From contig JAJDDX010000461.1 of the NCBI GenBank assembly GCA_029260055.1, positions 1-64,000 of the forward strand: a stretch of DNA of 64,000 nt, given 5' to 3'. Source of the DNA: Phycisphaerae bacterium (GTDB lineage: Bacteria; Planctomycetota; Phycisphaerae; UBA1845). The position numbers and the translations under genes were made by a program. This document shows positions 19,201 through 27,059 of this stretch, piece after piece. Numbering within the stretch: position 1 is the first letter of the stretch; each line of letters begins with the position of its first letter. A model generated the notes under the pieces. It saw only the letters and a list, made by a program, of their open reading frames with translations, searched no databases and was not told the origin of the DNA.

Positions 19201-19410
19201 ATGGGCGATAGCGTCTACAAGATCATCGAAGTGGTGGGCACGAGCGAGAAGTCGTGGGAAGACGCGGCCAAGGCAGCCGTTAAGGTGGCTGGCAAGAGCC
19301 TCAAGAATATCCGCGTCGCGGAGATCAACAAGCTCGACATGAAGGTCGAGGACGGCAAGGTCGTCGCCTTTCGCGCTCGGGTGGGACTCTCGTTCAAATA
19401 CGAGGATTGA
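19201..19410 (+). CDS. Dodecin-like protein lacking the flavin-stacking Trp
   Basis: The 69-residue product matches dodecin in length and fold signature: VYKIIEVVGTSEKSWEDAAK, a helix, SLKNIRVAEINKL, then VEDGKVVAFRARVGLSFKYE. Dodecins form hollow dodecamers that store flavin between subunits. In canonical members the second strand carries W-F-E-V with a Trp that stacks on flavin, and a Gln in the third strand. Here these positions are Val (IRVAEI) and Arg (AFRARV), so flavin binding is unlikely and the protein probably belongs to the flavin-independent branch. AGGAGA precedes the ATG. The gene stands alone. Confidence 0.88.
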   Translation: MGDSVYKIIEVVGTSEKSWEDAAKAAVKVAGKSLKNIRVAEINKLDMKVEDGKVVAFRARVGLSFKYED

Positions 19411-19560
19411 CCGGCGGTGGACCGCTGCCCGGCCAACGTGTGTGTGGCGGCGGTTCACAATTCGATTCGGCTGAGAGCCGGCAGGTGCGGCGCCGTCTCT
19501 CGGTGATCGGGTCCACACATGGCCAACAGTGGGACACCCACTCGGAGGCGCCGCCACGGC

Positions 19561-19707
19561 TCAGCCGTCGAAGTCGACCTGAATTATTCCGAAATCCCGC
19601 AGCGTGATTTCGCCGTCGCCATCCAAGTCGAAGCAACTACAACCCGCGCCGGACCCCACCCCGGGACCGGTGATGCGGGGCGCGGTGACCGCGTTGATGG
19701 ACGCCGG
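19561..19707 (-). pseudogene. Orphan dockerin-like C-terminal fragment
   Basis: On the minus strand an open segment of 48 codons ends at 19561. It reads ITGPGVGSGAGCSCFDLDGD and then GEITLRDFGIIQVDFDG, which is the standard last EF-hand loop of the planctomycete dockerin-like module. Upstream there is an in-frame stop at 19708-19710, no start codon in a good context, and no first EF-hand loop. It is therefore read as the decayed 3' end of a secreted-protein gene whose 5' part has been lost. It is not a complete gene. Confidence 0.6.
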
Positions 19708-19903
19708 TCAGACTGATGAATGTCCAAGCCGGCCTGCGAGCAGGTCGCCAAGCGCTCGCGGCGTCCGGCGATCGGCAAACACGGGTCTCGTCGGGTTGAC
19801 GCGAGAAGGGCTTCAGCCTCTTCGATCGGTTCACTTGCCTATGTCAGAAGCGGTCCGACGTTTCGCGCCATCGCGGTCGGGGTCGCGGCAGGCAGCGATA
19901 CTG

Positions 19904-20179
19904 TCAGTCGCATGGGTCGCGTTTGGGGTGGTCGCCGGGGCGGGTGTAGATCGCTTTGCAGCGATCGAAGCAGCTTGCGAGGCAGGCCGTGCATTCTTCG
20001 GAGTCGACGCGCACCGGATCGAGTAGGACCTCCATACCCAAGGCTTCGTAAGAGGCGACGGTTTCGCTAAGCCGAGGTTCGTCTGCCACGAATCGGAACG
20101 TCCAGCCTTGATCCTCGAGTTCTGTTTTCCTGGTCGGCTCGATCATGGGTCGCCGCGGCTCCGCCTTGCGCCTGTTCAT
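19904..20179 (-). CDS. Conserved small protein with CxxC...C motif, function unknown
   Basis: The 91-residue product contains TRKTELEDQGWTFRFVADEP, RLSETVASYEALGMEVLLDP and EECTACLASCFDRCKAIYTR. It looks like a conserved small alpha/beta protein with four clustered cysteines; I recognise the general pattern (WTFRFVADEPRLSE...EALG.EV...P....EC..C...IYTR) but cannot name a function. An alternative start is the ATG at 20146 (MIEPTRKTE), which removes an Arg-rich extension and may be the true start; neither has a strong ribosome-binding site. It lies 20 bases downstream of a frameshifted small gene on the same strand and is divergent from the flavoprotein operon at 20633. Confidence 0.6.
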   Translation of the reverse strand: MNRRKAEPRRPMIEPTRKTELEDQGWTFRFVADEPRLSETVASYEALGMEVLLDPVRVDSEECTACLASCFDRCKAIYTRPGDHPKRDPCD

Positions 20180-20199
20180 CCGGAGCCAGGATAGGTCGG

Positions 20200-20372
20200 T
20201 CAGAACAGGTCGTCCAGTTCGTCCGCGCCGCCGCTCGGACTATCGCCGGCGAGGAACCAGCCCCGCCATCATCGCCTTCGATTAAATCGAACGTTCGTTC
20301 GAATTCCCCATCGTTAAGACCCTGTTCCAATACACGGGAACGACCCCGAGCGCGGGTTTTCGGCCTGTTCAT
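20200..20372 (-). pseudogene. Small gene interrupted by an apparent frameshift
   Basis: On the minus strand an ATG at 20372 opens a frame reading MNRPKTRARGRSRVLEQGLN then DGEFERTFDLIEGDDGG. At the GGCGGGG run the sensible frame shifts, and the adjacent frame reads GWFLAGDSPSGGADELDDLF followed by TGA at 20200-20202, an acidic natural-looking C-terminus. Inserting one G in that run would give a single 57-residue protein ending 20 bases before the next leftward gene. The break could be a true mutation or an assembly error in the G run. Function unknown. Confidence 0.45.
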
Positions 20373-20557
20373 GTCGTTTCTGGACACGCAGACCCGCCTG
20401 CCGCACCGAGCGACCGCCCGCCACAAACCGCCGCAGACACCGGCTCGACAAGCGCGTCGCGAGAGATGGCGCACTTCTTTGCTTCACTTCATGAACCACT
20501 CCGGTTACATTGAGGGCGCCAGCGCATGCGCGCGGTCAACTCATCGGAGAGAAGGAT

Positions 20558-20632
20558 ATGTCACGGTCGGCGATTGCTGCGGGGATCGCTCACGATCAAT
20601 CGGCTGCGGCCCATCATCGCGAGGAGAGCTGA
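20558..20632 (+). CDS. Possible 24-aa leader peptide of the flavoprotein operon
   Basis: GGAGAGAAGGAT immediately precedes an ATG at 20558 that opens a 24-codon frame (MSRSAIAAGIAHDQSAAAHH, then REES). It ends in TGA at 20630-20632, directly followed by the ATG of the flavoprotein gene. The ribosome-binding site of that gene (GAGGAGAG) lies inside the last codons. The arrangement suggests translational coupling or a regulatory leader. It is too short for family recognition, and chance is possible. Confidence 0.4.
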   Translation: MSRSAIAAGIAHDQSAAAHHREES

Positions 20633-22579
20633 ATGCTACCTGGACAGAAACGGTATCCGCATATCTTCTCACCGGGGAAGCTCGGGAAGATCGAGACGAA
20701 GAACCGCATCAAGTACGCCTCCACCGAAACAAACTTCAACTACCGCGACGGATTCGTGGCGGACAAGGAAGTGGCCTACATGGAGGCCCAGGCTCGCGGC
20801 GGCGCGGGCATCGTCACGACCCAGGGCGCGTATACCGATGCGTCGGGCGAAGGCAAGGGCTACGTCGGGATGATGGCGATCTGGGATGACAAGTTCATCC
20901 CGGGACTCAAGCGCATCGCCGACGTCATCCGCAAGTACGACTCGGTGTCCGTCCTTCAACTCATGCATTGCGGGCGCGTCGGGGGCATCCACCTCGACTA
21001 CACGGTCGGCCCTTCGGCAGTGGACCAGAAGCTGCCGAGATTTCGGCCGCCGCGTGAAATGTCGGTGGAAGACATCGAGCGGTGCATCGCCGAGCACGTC
21101 GCCGGGGCTCGGCGCTGTGCCGAGGCCGGTTTTGATTCCGTCGAGATATCCGGGATCGTCGGGTACCTGCTGTCCAATTTCATTTCGTCCTACACGAACC
21201 AGCGGGATGACGCGTTCGGCGGCGATGCGAAACGCCGGGCGGAGTTCCCGCGGCGGATCGTGGAAGGCATCCGCAAAGAGGTCGGGGCAGACTATCCGAT
21301 CGTCATCCGCCTTTGTGGAGAGGAACTCCTCCTTGACCGAGGCGGTAACACGCCGGAGGAAAGCCTCGAGATCAACCGCATCATCTGCGAAGCCGGCGTC
21401 GACATGTTGTCGGTGACGGTTGGCTGGCAGGAATCCGCGGAATCGGTAATCTCGCGAGACATCCCGCAAGGTCACTGGCTTTACGTGGCGCGGCGATTCA
21501 AGGAACAACTGAAGATGCCGGTGTGCATGGCCTACCGGCTCTTTGAACCGAAGTATCCGGAGCAGGCCCTCGCCGACGGCGACATCGACTTCTGGGAAAG
21601 CTGCCGCGCGATGATCGCCGACCCGATGCTCCCGAACAAGATTCTTCAAGGCCGCGAGGATGAGATCATCCCCTGCATGGCCTGCAACATCTGCCTTGCC
21701 AGGCTCTTTAGGGACGCGGAGCTGACCTGTGGCGTTCGACCGACGCTCGGCCACGAAAGTGAAGCCGACTGGGGCTACTACGGTTTCGCGGAGGCGCCCA
21801 AAAAGAAGAAGGTGATGATCGTCGGCGCCGGGCTCGCGGGCTTGCAGGCCGGTGCCGTGGCGGCTGAGAAGGGTCATACAGTCACGCTATATGAGAAGAA
21901 GGAGACGATCGGCGGCCAGGCCGCCATCGCCGCCAAGGGCCCGTGGGGCGACGACGAGTTCATGCGGCTCGTGAAGCACCTCAAGGCTCGGTGCGAGAAG
22001 GCCGGGGCGAAGATCGTCACGAAGAAGGCGGTCAATGCGGATATGATCAAGTCGGAGGCGCCGGACAAGGTGATCCTCGCGACAGGTGCTCAGCCCGATT
22101 ACGGCGCTTACCCCGGCGGCAATGGAAACGTCGTCGGATGTTTGGATGTGATGGATGGCGCCGTCGATGTAGGGAAACGAGTCGTCGTGGTCGGCTCGAC
22201 GGGTGTGGCGATTTCGACCGCCTTGTTCCTCGTGGACCGCGGCAACCACGAAGTGGCGATGGTCGGGCCGGCCAAGAAGTTCGGCCTCGATGTCAATCCC
22301 TCCTACATCTGGCGCTACATGAAGAAACTTAAGGAGGGCGGCGTCAAGCAGTATGCCAAGCATGAGATCAAGGAGCTCAAGGCCGACGGCGTAGTCGCTC
22401 AGAACGCCGATGGCGAGGAGGTCGTGATCCCGGCCGACACCATCATTCTGGCGAACATGACGTCCGACAATGAGCTGAAGTACAAGAAGGGCGATGTCTA
22501 CACGGTCGGTGACGCCGTGATCCCGCGAAGAGCGAACGGCGCCATTCACGACGGCTACAGGTTGGCGATGACGCTTTGA
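20633..22579 (+). CDS. Old Yellow Enzyme-type FMN/[4Fe-4S]/FAD oxidoreductase
   Basis: The 648-residue protein has the full architecture of 2,4-dienoyl-CoA reductase/BaiCD/trimethylamine dehydrogenase-like enzymes. An N-terminal TIM barrel (SPGKLGKIETKNRIKYAS at about 14-31; about residues 10-350) should bind FMN. A [4Fe-4S] motif follows at about 345-370 (PCMACNICLARLFRDAELTC). Then come an FAD-binding fold (MIVGAGLAGLQAGAVAAEKG) and a nested NAD(P) fold (VVVVGSTGVAISTALFLVDRG). Electrons would pass from NAD(P)H through FAD and the cluster to FMN to reduce an enoate or related substrate. The substrate is unknown. It leads an operon with a ferredoxin, an ATC-hydrolase-like protein and a small protein. 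GAGGAGAG precedes the ATG. Confidence 0.9.
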   Translation: MLPGQKRYPHIFSPGKLGKIETKNRIKYASTETNFNYRDGFVADKEVAYMEAQARGGAGIVTTQGAYTDASGEGKGYVGMMAIWDDKFIPGLKRIADVIRKYDSVSVLQLMHCGRVGGIHLDYTVGPSAVDQKLPRFRPPREMSVEDIERCIAEHVAGARRCAEAGFDSVEISGIVGYLLSNFISSYTNQRDDAFGGDAKRRAEFPRRIVEGIRKEVGADYPIVIRLCGEELLLDRGGNTPEESLEINRIICEAGVDMLSVTVGWQESAESVISRDIPQGHWLYVARRFKEQLKMPVCMAYRLFEPKYPEQALADGDIDFWESCRAMIADPMLPNKILQGREDEIIPCMACNICLARLFRDAELTCGVRPTLGHESEADWGYYGFAEAPKKKKVMIVGAGLAGLQAGAVAAEKGHTVTLYEKKETIGGQAAIAAKGPWGDDEFMRLVKHLKARCEKAGAKIVTKKAVNADMIKSEAPDKVILATGAQPDYGAYPGGNGNVVGCLDVMDGAVDVGKRVVVVGSTGVAISTALFLVDRGNHEVAMVGPAKKFGLDVNPSYIWRYMKKLKEGGVKQYAKHEIKELKADGVVAQNADGEEVVIPADTIILANMTSDNELKYKKGDVYTVGDAVIPRRANGAIHDGYRLAMTL

Positions 22580-22623
22580 CCGGCGCCGCCGTGACGTGTT
22601 TCACGAGAACGACCCAGGAACTA

Positions 22624-22649
22624 AGAGGCTGACAATCAGAGGCTGACAA
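22624..22649 (+). repeat. Tandem duplication of a ribosome-binding segment
   Basis: AGAGGCTGACAA occurs twice with a 14-base period (22624-22635 and 22638-22649) directly upstream of the ferredoxin ATG at 22651. It duplicates the only purine-rich segment that could serve as the ribosome-binding site. Confidence 0.6.
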
Positions 22650-22650
22650 G

Positions 22651-22878
22651 ATGTTCCCGATCATAAACGTATTCAAGTGCGATGGCTGCGGCGTGTGCGT
22701 CACGCGCTGCCCCGCGAAGATCATGGGTCTGATCAACGGCAAGGCTGCGTACTTGCAGATGCTCTGCGAGGAATGCGGCATTTGCGCCGAGGTCTGCCCG
22801 ACCAACGGTATCGAATTCGAACTACCGAGGTCTTACGGCGACCAGGTGGTTCACGAAGCCTATCAATTCAAACGGTAG
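22651..22878 (+). CDS. 2[4Fe-4S] ferredoxin
   Basis: The 75-residue product has two classical cluster motifs: CDGCGVCVTRCP near residues 10-21 and CEECGICAEVCP near residues 39-50. Each has the CxxCxxCxxxCP pattern, for two [4Fe-4S] clusters. The C-terminal tail (PRSYGDQVVHEAYQF) is slightly longer than in minimal clostridial ferredoxins. It is in the operon with the flavoprotein and is the likely electron donor or acceptor for it; this is inferred from position. No signal peptide, so cytoplasmic. Confidence 0.9.
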   Translation: MFPIINVFKCDGCGVCVTRCPAKIMGLINGKAAYLQMLCEECGICAEVCPTNGIEFELPRSYGDQVVHEAYQFKR

Positions 22879-22889
22879 AGGGACAAGGT

Positions 22890-23378
22890 ATGGATATACC
22901 GCTCGAAACGCGGTTCAAGGTTCTTTGCGAGATCGTCCGTGCGCAGCACTTTGCCTGGCGCGAGGCGGCGTTGGCGATGGCACCCGATCTCGATCCGCAA
23001 GAACTCGGTGACAAGATGTGGGAGATCACGGGCGTCCAGACGGCCAAGGCCTACCTGAAGCGTTTGGATCCTGACAAAGCGCTTGCCCCGCAGGTCGCCA
23101 ACTCCATCGCCTGGTCGTCGGTCTGCATGGGCGAAGACGCAGCCGTCGAGAAGGGCGAGGGCGATGAAGCTTTCGTGCGGCACGGCGACTGCCCGTGGTA
23201 TCACTGGCACAAGCGGCTGGACATCCTCAGTGAGGATCAGCCGGGGTGCGATGCGTGGTTCTTTACCGCTGTCGCTGAGATCAACAAGGCGCTCGGCACA
23301 AATATCAAGATCGAGACTCAGTGCTCGCTTCCCGCCGGCGGCGACTGCTGCTTGCGTCGGATCTGGGTAGAGCAGTAG
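22890..23378 (+). CDS. L-2-amino-thiazoline-4-carboxylate hydrolase-like protein
   Basis: The start is the ATG at 22890, preceded by GAGGGACAAGG; the longer open frame further upstream overlaps the ferredoxin gene and is rejected. The 162-residue protein has an N-terminal helical part (TRFKVLCEIVRAQHFAWREA) and a Cys/His-rich second half: HGDCPWYHWHKRLD, DQPGCDAWF, INKALGTNIKIETQCSLPAG followed by GDCCLRRIW. This resembles the ATC-hydrolase fold family, which contains members with no known hydrolase activity and some haem or corrinoid-linked proteins. The exact function is uncertain. Its place between a ferredoxin and a small protein in a redox operon suggests a substrate-handling or redox-partner role. 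Confidence 0.55.
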   Translation: MDIPLETRFKVLCEIVRAQHFAWREAALAMAPDLDPQELGDKMWEITGVQTAKAYLKRLDPDKALAPQVANSIAWSSVCMGEDAAVEKGEGDEAFVRHGDCPWYHWHKRLDILSEDQPGCDAWFFTAVAEINKALGTNIKIETQCSLPAGGDCCLRRIWVEQ

Positions 23379-23407
23379 GCGCACGACTAAAGAGGAGGAA
23401 AGGACTG

Positions 23408-23620
23408 ATGACCAAGTGGGCAATACAGCAAGCGGATGAGCGGTGGCTTGCCATGGACTACGGCTGGACGGATAGCGCCGAGAGCGCACTCTGTTTCGAC
23501 TCGCGGGACGAGGCTGAGAAACAAGCGAACCACAGGGTGACCGACGGCACGCCGTGTCACGTGGTCGCCATGCCACCGGTGCCCGGATCATCGCATTCCG
23601 TGAGCGAACCGAGCCACTAG
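23408..23620 (+). CDS. Small hypothetical protein, last gene of the redox operon
   Basis: The 70-residue product starts at the ATG at 23408 behind a strong AAGAGGAGGAAAGG. Visible features are MTKWAIQQADERWLAMDYGW, aromatic and acidic, and DEAEKQANHRVTDGTPCHVV, which looks like a single beta-hairpin/helix domain. I do not recognise the family. It follows the ATC-hydrolase-like gene by 29 bases and is probably co-transcribed. Confidence 0.6.
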   Translation: MTKWAIQQADERWLAMDYGWTDSAESALCFDSRDEAEKQANHRVTDGTPCHVVAMPPVPGSSHSVSEPSH

Positions 23621-23801
23621 GCAGGCAGGCCGCACTTGTGCGATGTCGGCTCGTATCCCCGAGGAGCGAGCGCGGAGCCGTCGTTCGGCCCGGCCGCGCA
23701 GGATCGGCCTATCTCTCACCGGACGCCGAAGACCCGTCGTCACTTGCGCGATGCGTCGCGCCATCGCTATAGCGCCCCTCGCCCTTCGAACCTCGAATCG
23801 C

Positions 23802-23807
23802 TATACT
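23802..23807 (+). promoter_or_regulatory. Possible -10 box (TATACT) before the 23849 gene
   Basis: TATACT at 23802-23807 sits 41 bases upstream of the ATG at 23849, in a 228-base gap after the redox operon. No good -35 element is visible at the usual distance, so support is weak. Confidence 0.25.
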
Positions 23808-23848
23808 GCCACAGTGCTACAGGGTAGTAGTGTGTGAGGGAGAGCGGA

Positions 23849-24289
23849 ATGGACAAGTCACGTATTATCATCGGTGTTCTGGCTGCCTGCGGCGTTGCTT
23901 GGTGGGCCTTGTCAAACCAGCAGCAGGAGGATGTCAAGAGCGACGTTAAGAGCAGCGAAATCCTCGCGGCGTCTCTCGAAATGGTATCACAGGTCGAGGG
24001 ATATGATGAGGACCGTGACCGAATCGATGCCCTGGTAGAACAGGCCCACGAGCAGGCATTTGGCGGCACTTACAGGCAGGGCAGCCTTGGGGGCCGGAGG
24101 CGATCCGCCAGGGCCGCGTCGTTCGACGCCGACGCCTATTCCCGATCGCTATTCACTCACATGCAAATGGAGCTGAAGGCCGGGCTCAATTCGGTAGGTC
24201 CTTCTCAGGAACGGGCCGATCTCAAGCTCATGCAAAGGCTCAAGGAACTTAGAACGGGCCTCGGTATCAAGATCCCGGGGCTTGACTGA
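23849..24289 (+). CDS. Exported or membrane-anchored hypothetical protein
   Basis: The ATG at 23849 has GAGGGAGAG upstream; a GTG at 23834 is also possible. The 146-residue product starts MDKSRIIIGVLAACGVAWWA, a charged start and one hydrophobic stretch that could be a signal anchor, followed by a polar, mostly helical region (DEDRDRIDALVEQAHEQAF) and a basic linker (LGGRRRSARAASFD). No family is recognised. It stands alone between the redox operon and the CDF transporter gene. Confidence 0.55.
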   Translation: MDKSRIIIGVLAACGVAWWALSNQQQEDVKSDVKSSEILAASLEMVSQVEGYDEDRDRIDALVEQAHEQAFGGTYRQGSLGGRRRSARAASFDADAYSRSLFTHMQMELKAGLNSVGPSQERADLKLMQRLKELRTGLGIKIPGLD

Positions 24290-24467
24290 CCGCAGGCCTA
24301 GGCCCGTGACGGGTCTCGCGCTGAGGCGACCCGGCCCGAAGTCGCGGTAACCGCCGACGCTGGCCGACCGGCTCTGTCGGCTTGGTGCTGAACGGTCGAT
24401 TTCCACGCCGTGCTGCCAGCGTGTAGACTTCCGCCCGACCTGATTGGCTGGCTGAAGGAGACGCTCG

Positions 24468-25466
24468 GTGGCAAGCCCCAACTCGAAGCTCGCGGTAGTG
24501 TCGGCGCTTTGCTGCAACCTCCTTCTTACAGTCGGCAAGTTCGTCGTCTTCGCTATCACCGGCTCCGGCGCGATGTTGAGCGAAGCGATCCACTCCCTCG
24601 CCGATAGCCTGAACCAGGCGCTCCTTCTGGTCGGCGTGGTGCTCTCTTCACGCCAAGCGGACGAGGCGTACGACTACGGCTATGGAGCGGAGCGATCCGT
24701 CTGGGCACTGATGTCCGCCGTGGGCATCTTCTTCCTGGGTTGCGGCGTCACGGTGTATCACGGGGTCTCGTCGCTACTGGCCGGACATCACCCGGAGGGC
24801 AACCTGGCCTGGGCCATCGGTGTCCTCACGCTGTCGCTGCTGCTGGAAGGTGCCGTGCTGGTCGTTGCCGCCCGGCAGGTCAAGACGGGCGCTGCCGGCA
24901 AACCCTTCTTCGACTACCTCAGGACCGAAGCCGACCCGTCCGTGGCGGCGGTGCTACTGGAGGACGCAGCCGCCTGCCTCGGCGTCGTCATCGCGCTTAC
25001 GGCCATCGTGCTGACACAGGTCACGGGCAAGGCCTACTACGACGCGCTGGGCAGCCTTCTGGTGGGCCTGCTTCTGGGCGTTGTGGCGGTCTGGCTGATC
25101 ATTCGGAACCGCGGCCTGCTGGTAGGCCCCTCGATTCCACCTCACATCCGCAAGCAGGTGCTGCGAATCCTGCATGATGACCCGGCTGTCGAGGAGGTCA
25201 TCGACTTTCGGACCCGCATCATCGATACGGAGACTTACCGGATTACGGCCGAGCTGCGGTTCGACGGCGCCGTCATTGCCGAGAAGCTCCGGGACAAGCT
25301 CGCCGAGCGTTATGGCAAGATCACCAACGTCGATGACTTCCATCGCTTCGCGGCTGAATACGCTGACGAAGTGATCGAACTCGTGGGCGACGAGATCGAC
25401 GCCATTGAGAAGAAGATTCGCGCAAAGGTACCCAAGGCGCGGTACCTAGACTTGGAAGTGGACTGA
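24468..25466 (+). CDS. Cation diffusion facilitator (CDF) family transporter
   Basis: The GTG at 24468 is preceded by AAGGAG at good spacing. The 332-residue protein has the CDF layout: six membrane segments, with the TM2 metal motif SEAIHSLADSLNQ (HxxxD) and the TM5 motif EDAAACLGVVIALTA (ExxxxD-type variant in place of HxxxD). A cytoplasmic C-terminal domain of about 100 residues follows (VLRILHDDPAVEEVIDF ... RYLDLEVD). These exporters move Zn, Fe, Mn or Co out of the cell in exchange for protons. The Glu at the TM5 position suggests a selectivity different from classical Zn exporters. A near-copy of the last 12 codons occurs at 29194-29232. Monocistronic. Confidence 0.88.
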   Translation: MASPNSKLAVVSALCCNLLLTVGKFVVFAITGSGAMLSEAIHSLADSLNQALLLVGVVLSSRQADEAYDYGYGAERSVWALMSAVGIFFLGCGVTVYHGVSSLLAGHHPEGNLAWAIGVLTLSLLLEGAVLVVAARQVKTGAAGKPFFDYLRTEADPSVAAVLLEDAAACLGVVIALTAIVLTQVTGKAYYDALGSLLVGLLLGVVAVWLIIRNRGLLVGPSIPPHIRKQVLRILHDDPAVEEVIDFRTRIIDTETYRITAELRFDGAVIAEKLRDKLAERYGKITNVDDFHRFAAEYADEVIELVGDEIDAIEKKIRAKVPKARYLDLEVD

Positions 25467-25570
25467 CGCGCTTTCCGCTCGGTTCCCCTTGCGATCGCTG
25501 GTGGCATCGCATATCGTTCTCATCGCGGTATGCGTTGACAAGTCCATGCTGCCTGACAGGAGTACACTTC

Positions 25571-26239
25571 ATGAAGACTCGATACTGGATCCTCACGGTC
25601 ATCCTCGCGGCGTTCGCGTGGCACGCTGGCCCTGCCGCGGGAGCCGCGCAACAAGAATACTCCTATCCCTGGGGCAAGGCGGAGACGAAGGCGGACTCCA
25701 TCCAGGACGTGGAAGAGCTCCTCAAGGCTGCGGATGGCTACCGGCAAGAATGCTCCGACGCCTTCACGTTGCACAACAACCCGACTCGTGTAGAAACGTA
25801 CGGAAAGGAGTCGAAAGCATGGTATCGTAGGGCGCTGGAATTGGAGCCGAGCAATTCCTACGCGGAGCTCTCGAGCGGCTATGTGGACCTCATCCGTGGC
25901 CGAGCTACGTCGTCTAAGGACGTGCGTGAGCACCGCTTCGCGTCCGCTCTGCACCAATTCCGCGAAGCCCTGAAGAAACGGCCGGGGTATGCACAGGCCT
26001 ATCTGTACATGGCCCAGGTACAGGCCCTGCGCGAGGAGTACACGGAAGCGGAGGCAAATCTGCGTCTTATCCTCGATTCGGACATCGAGACTTCGGAAGT
26101 GCATGCCTGGCTCGCCTATGTTCTGATTAAGACGGAGCGGAAGAAGGAGGCGAAGAAACACGTGGAGCGTGCGATCGAGTACGATGATCCGTCGCGTTGC
26201 GCAAGCTGGTGTCGTGACAACAAGAGTAGGGTGGAATAA
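25571..26239 (+). CDS. Exported TPR protein
   Basis: The ATG at 25571 is preceded by CAGGAG. The 222-residue product has a signal peptide (MKTRYWILTVILAAFAWHAG ending near PAAGAA) and about three TPR-like units (AWYRRALELEPSNSYAELSS; ALHQFREALKKRPGYAQAYL; AEANLRLILDSDIETSEVHA). TPRs serve protein-protein contacts, here probably in the periplasm. The next gene, a CsgG-like lipoprotein, follows 5 bases later, so both form an operon with a third exported protein. Confidence 0.75.
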   Translation: MKTRYWILTVILAAFAWHAGPAAGAAQQEYSYPWGKAETKADSIQDVEELLKAADGYRQECSDAFTLHNNPTRVETYGKESKAWYRRALELEPSNSYAELSSGYVDLIRGRATSSKDVREHRFASALHQFREALKKRPGYAQAYLYMAQVQALREEYTEAEANLRLILDSDIETSEVHAWLAYVLIKTERKKEAKKHVERAIEYDDPSRCASWCRDNKSRVE

Positions 26240-26244
26240 CAAAA

Positions 26245-27042
26245 ATGACATCCCGAAGATACACGATCGTATTGGCGTCGCTGTTGACCTTGGGTACCGG
26301 GTGCGCGATCACGCCGCCGCCAAGCATCCAGCCGGGCATGCCGCGACGAGCGATTACACCACGGTCCTATCGAACCAAGCTCGCGGTCTTCAACCTCCTC
26401 GACCCGACGGGATCGGGTGGCCGCCTGACTGAAAAAGCAGCCGAAGCCTTGGCGGTAGCGCTGTTTGAACGGGACCGGTTTGAGGTCATGCAGCGAGCCG
26501 AAGTAGCAGGCGTCGATCCTGCCAATACGAAGGAGATTAAGGAAGACTACGGCCAGAGACTGGATGCCCTGGTCGTTGGGAGTATCACACACTTCAATAC
26601 GGCCGATAAGACCATGCGTCTTAACGTCAACGTGATGAACCCACAGTTCACGACGATGGCGGCGAAGACGTTCGAGGTTCGCTACACGGGGACTATCAAC
26701 GTAGACGTGGAACGGGACGGCATCGACCGGATCGCCGAGTGGCTCGAGCGTGCGTTCCCGAAGCTCTCGGATGGCACCGTGATGGCGCGGTCAGGCGAGA
26801 ACGTGTCGTTGAATCTCGGATCCGAGGACGGCGTGCAAGTGGGGATGGGGCTCTTGATTTCCTCTCATGGCGACATCGTCCGCGACCCTGCCACCGGCGA
26901 TTTCCTTGGAAGCGACATCTACGTGGGAGAAGCGTACGTGGTGGCGGTCGACGCGAAGAAGTCGGAAGCTCGCCTCGAACCGCGGAAACTTGGCGGTGCC
27001 GTGCCTGAGGTAATCGTCGGGGACAAGGTTGAGTTCAAGTAG
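26245..27042 (+). CDS. CsgG/FlgT-like lipoprotein
   Basis: The 265-residue product has a lipoprotein signal with lipobox LGTGC at about residue 20. The N-terminal domain (KLAVFNLLDPTGSGGRLTEK ... ERDRFEVMQRAEVAGV ... RLDALVVGSITHF) matches the CsgG-type alpha/beta domain that recurs in outer-membrane and periplasmic assembly proteins. The C-terminal part is beta-rich (VSLNLGSEDGVQVGMGLLIS), like the FlgT middle/C domain. It is probably an outer-membrane-facing assembly lipoprotein. It lies between a TPR protein and another exported protein, with spacings of 5 and 17 bases. A second CsgG-like gene with TPRs lies just downstream on the opposite strand. Confidence 0.75.
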   Translation: MTSRRYTIVLASLLTLGTGCAITPPPSIQPGMPRRAITPRSYRTKLAVFNLLDPTGSGGRLTEKAAEALAVALFERDRFEVMQRAEVAGVDPANTKEIKEDYGQRLDALVVGSITHFNTADKTMRLNVNVMNPQFTTMAAKTFEVRYTGTINVDVERDGIDRIAEWLERAFPKLSDGTVMARSGENVSLNLGSEDGVQVGMGLLISSHGDIVRDPATGDFLGSDIYVGEAYVVAVDAKKSEARLEPRKLGGAVPEVIVGDKVEFK

Positions 27043-27059
27043 CTCGGAGGATCATACCC

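Noticed and set aside
19604-20026. 140-codon plus-strand frame
   Set aside because: It runs antisense to the dockerin fragment and the conserved 91-aa gene and lacks a start signal.
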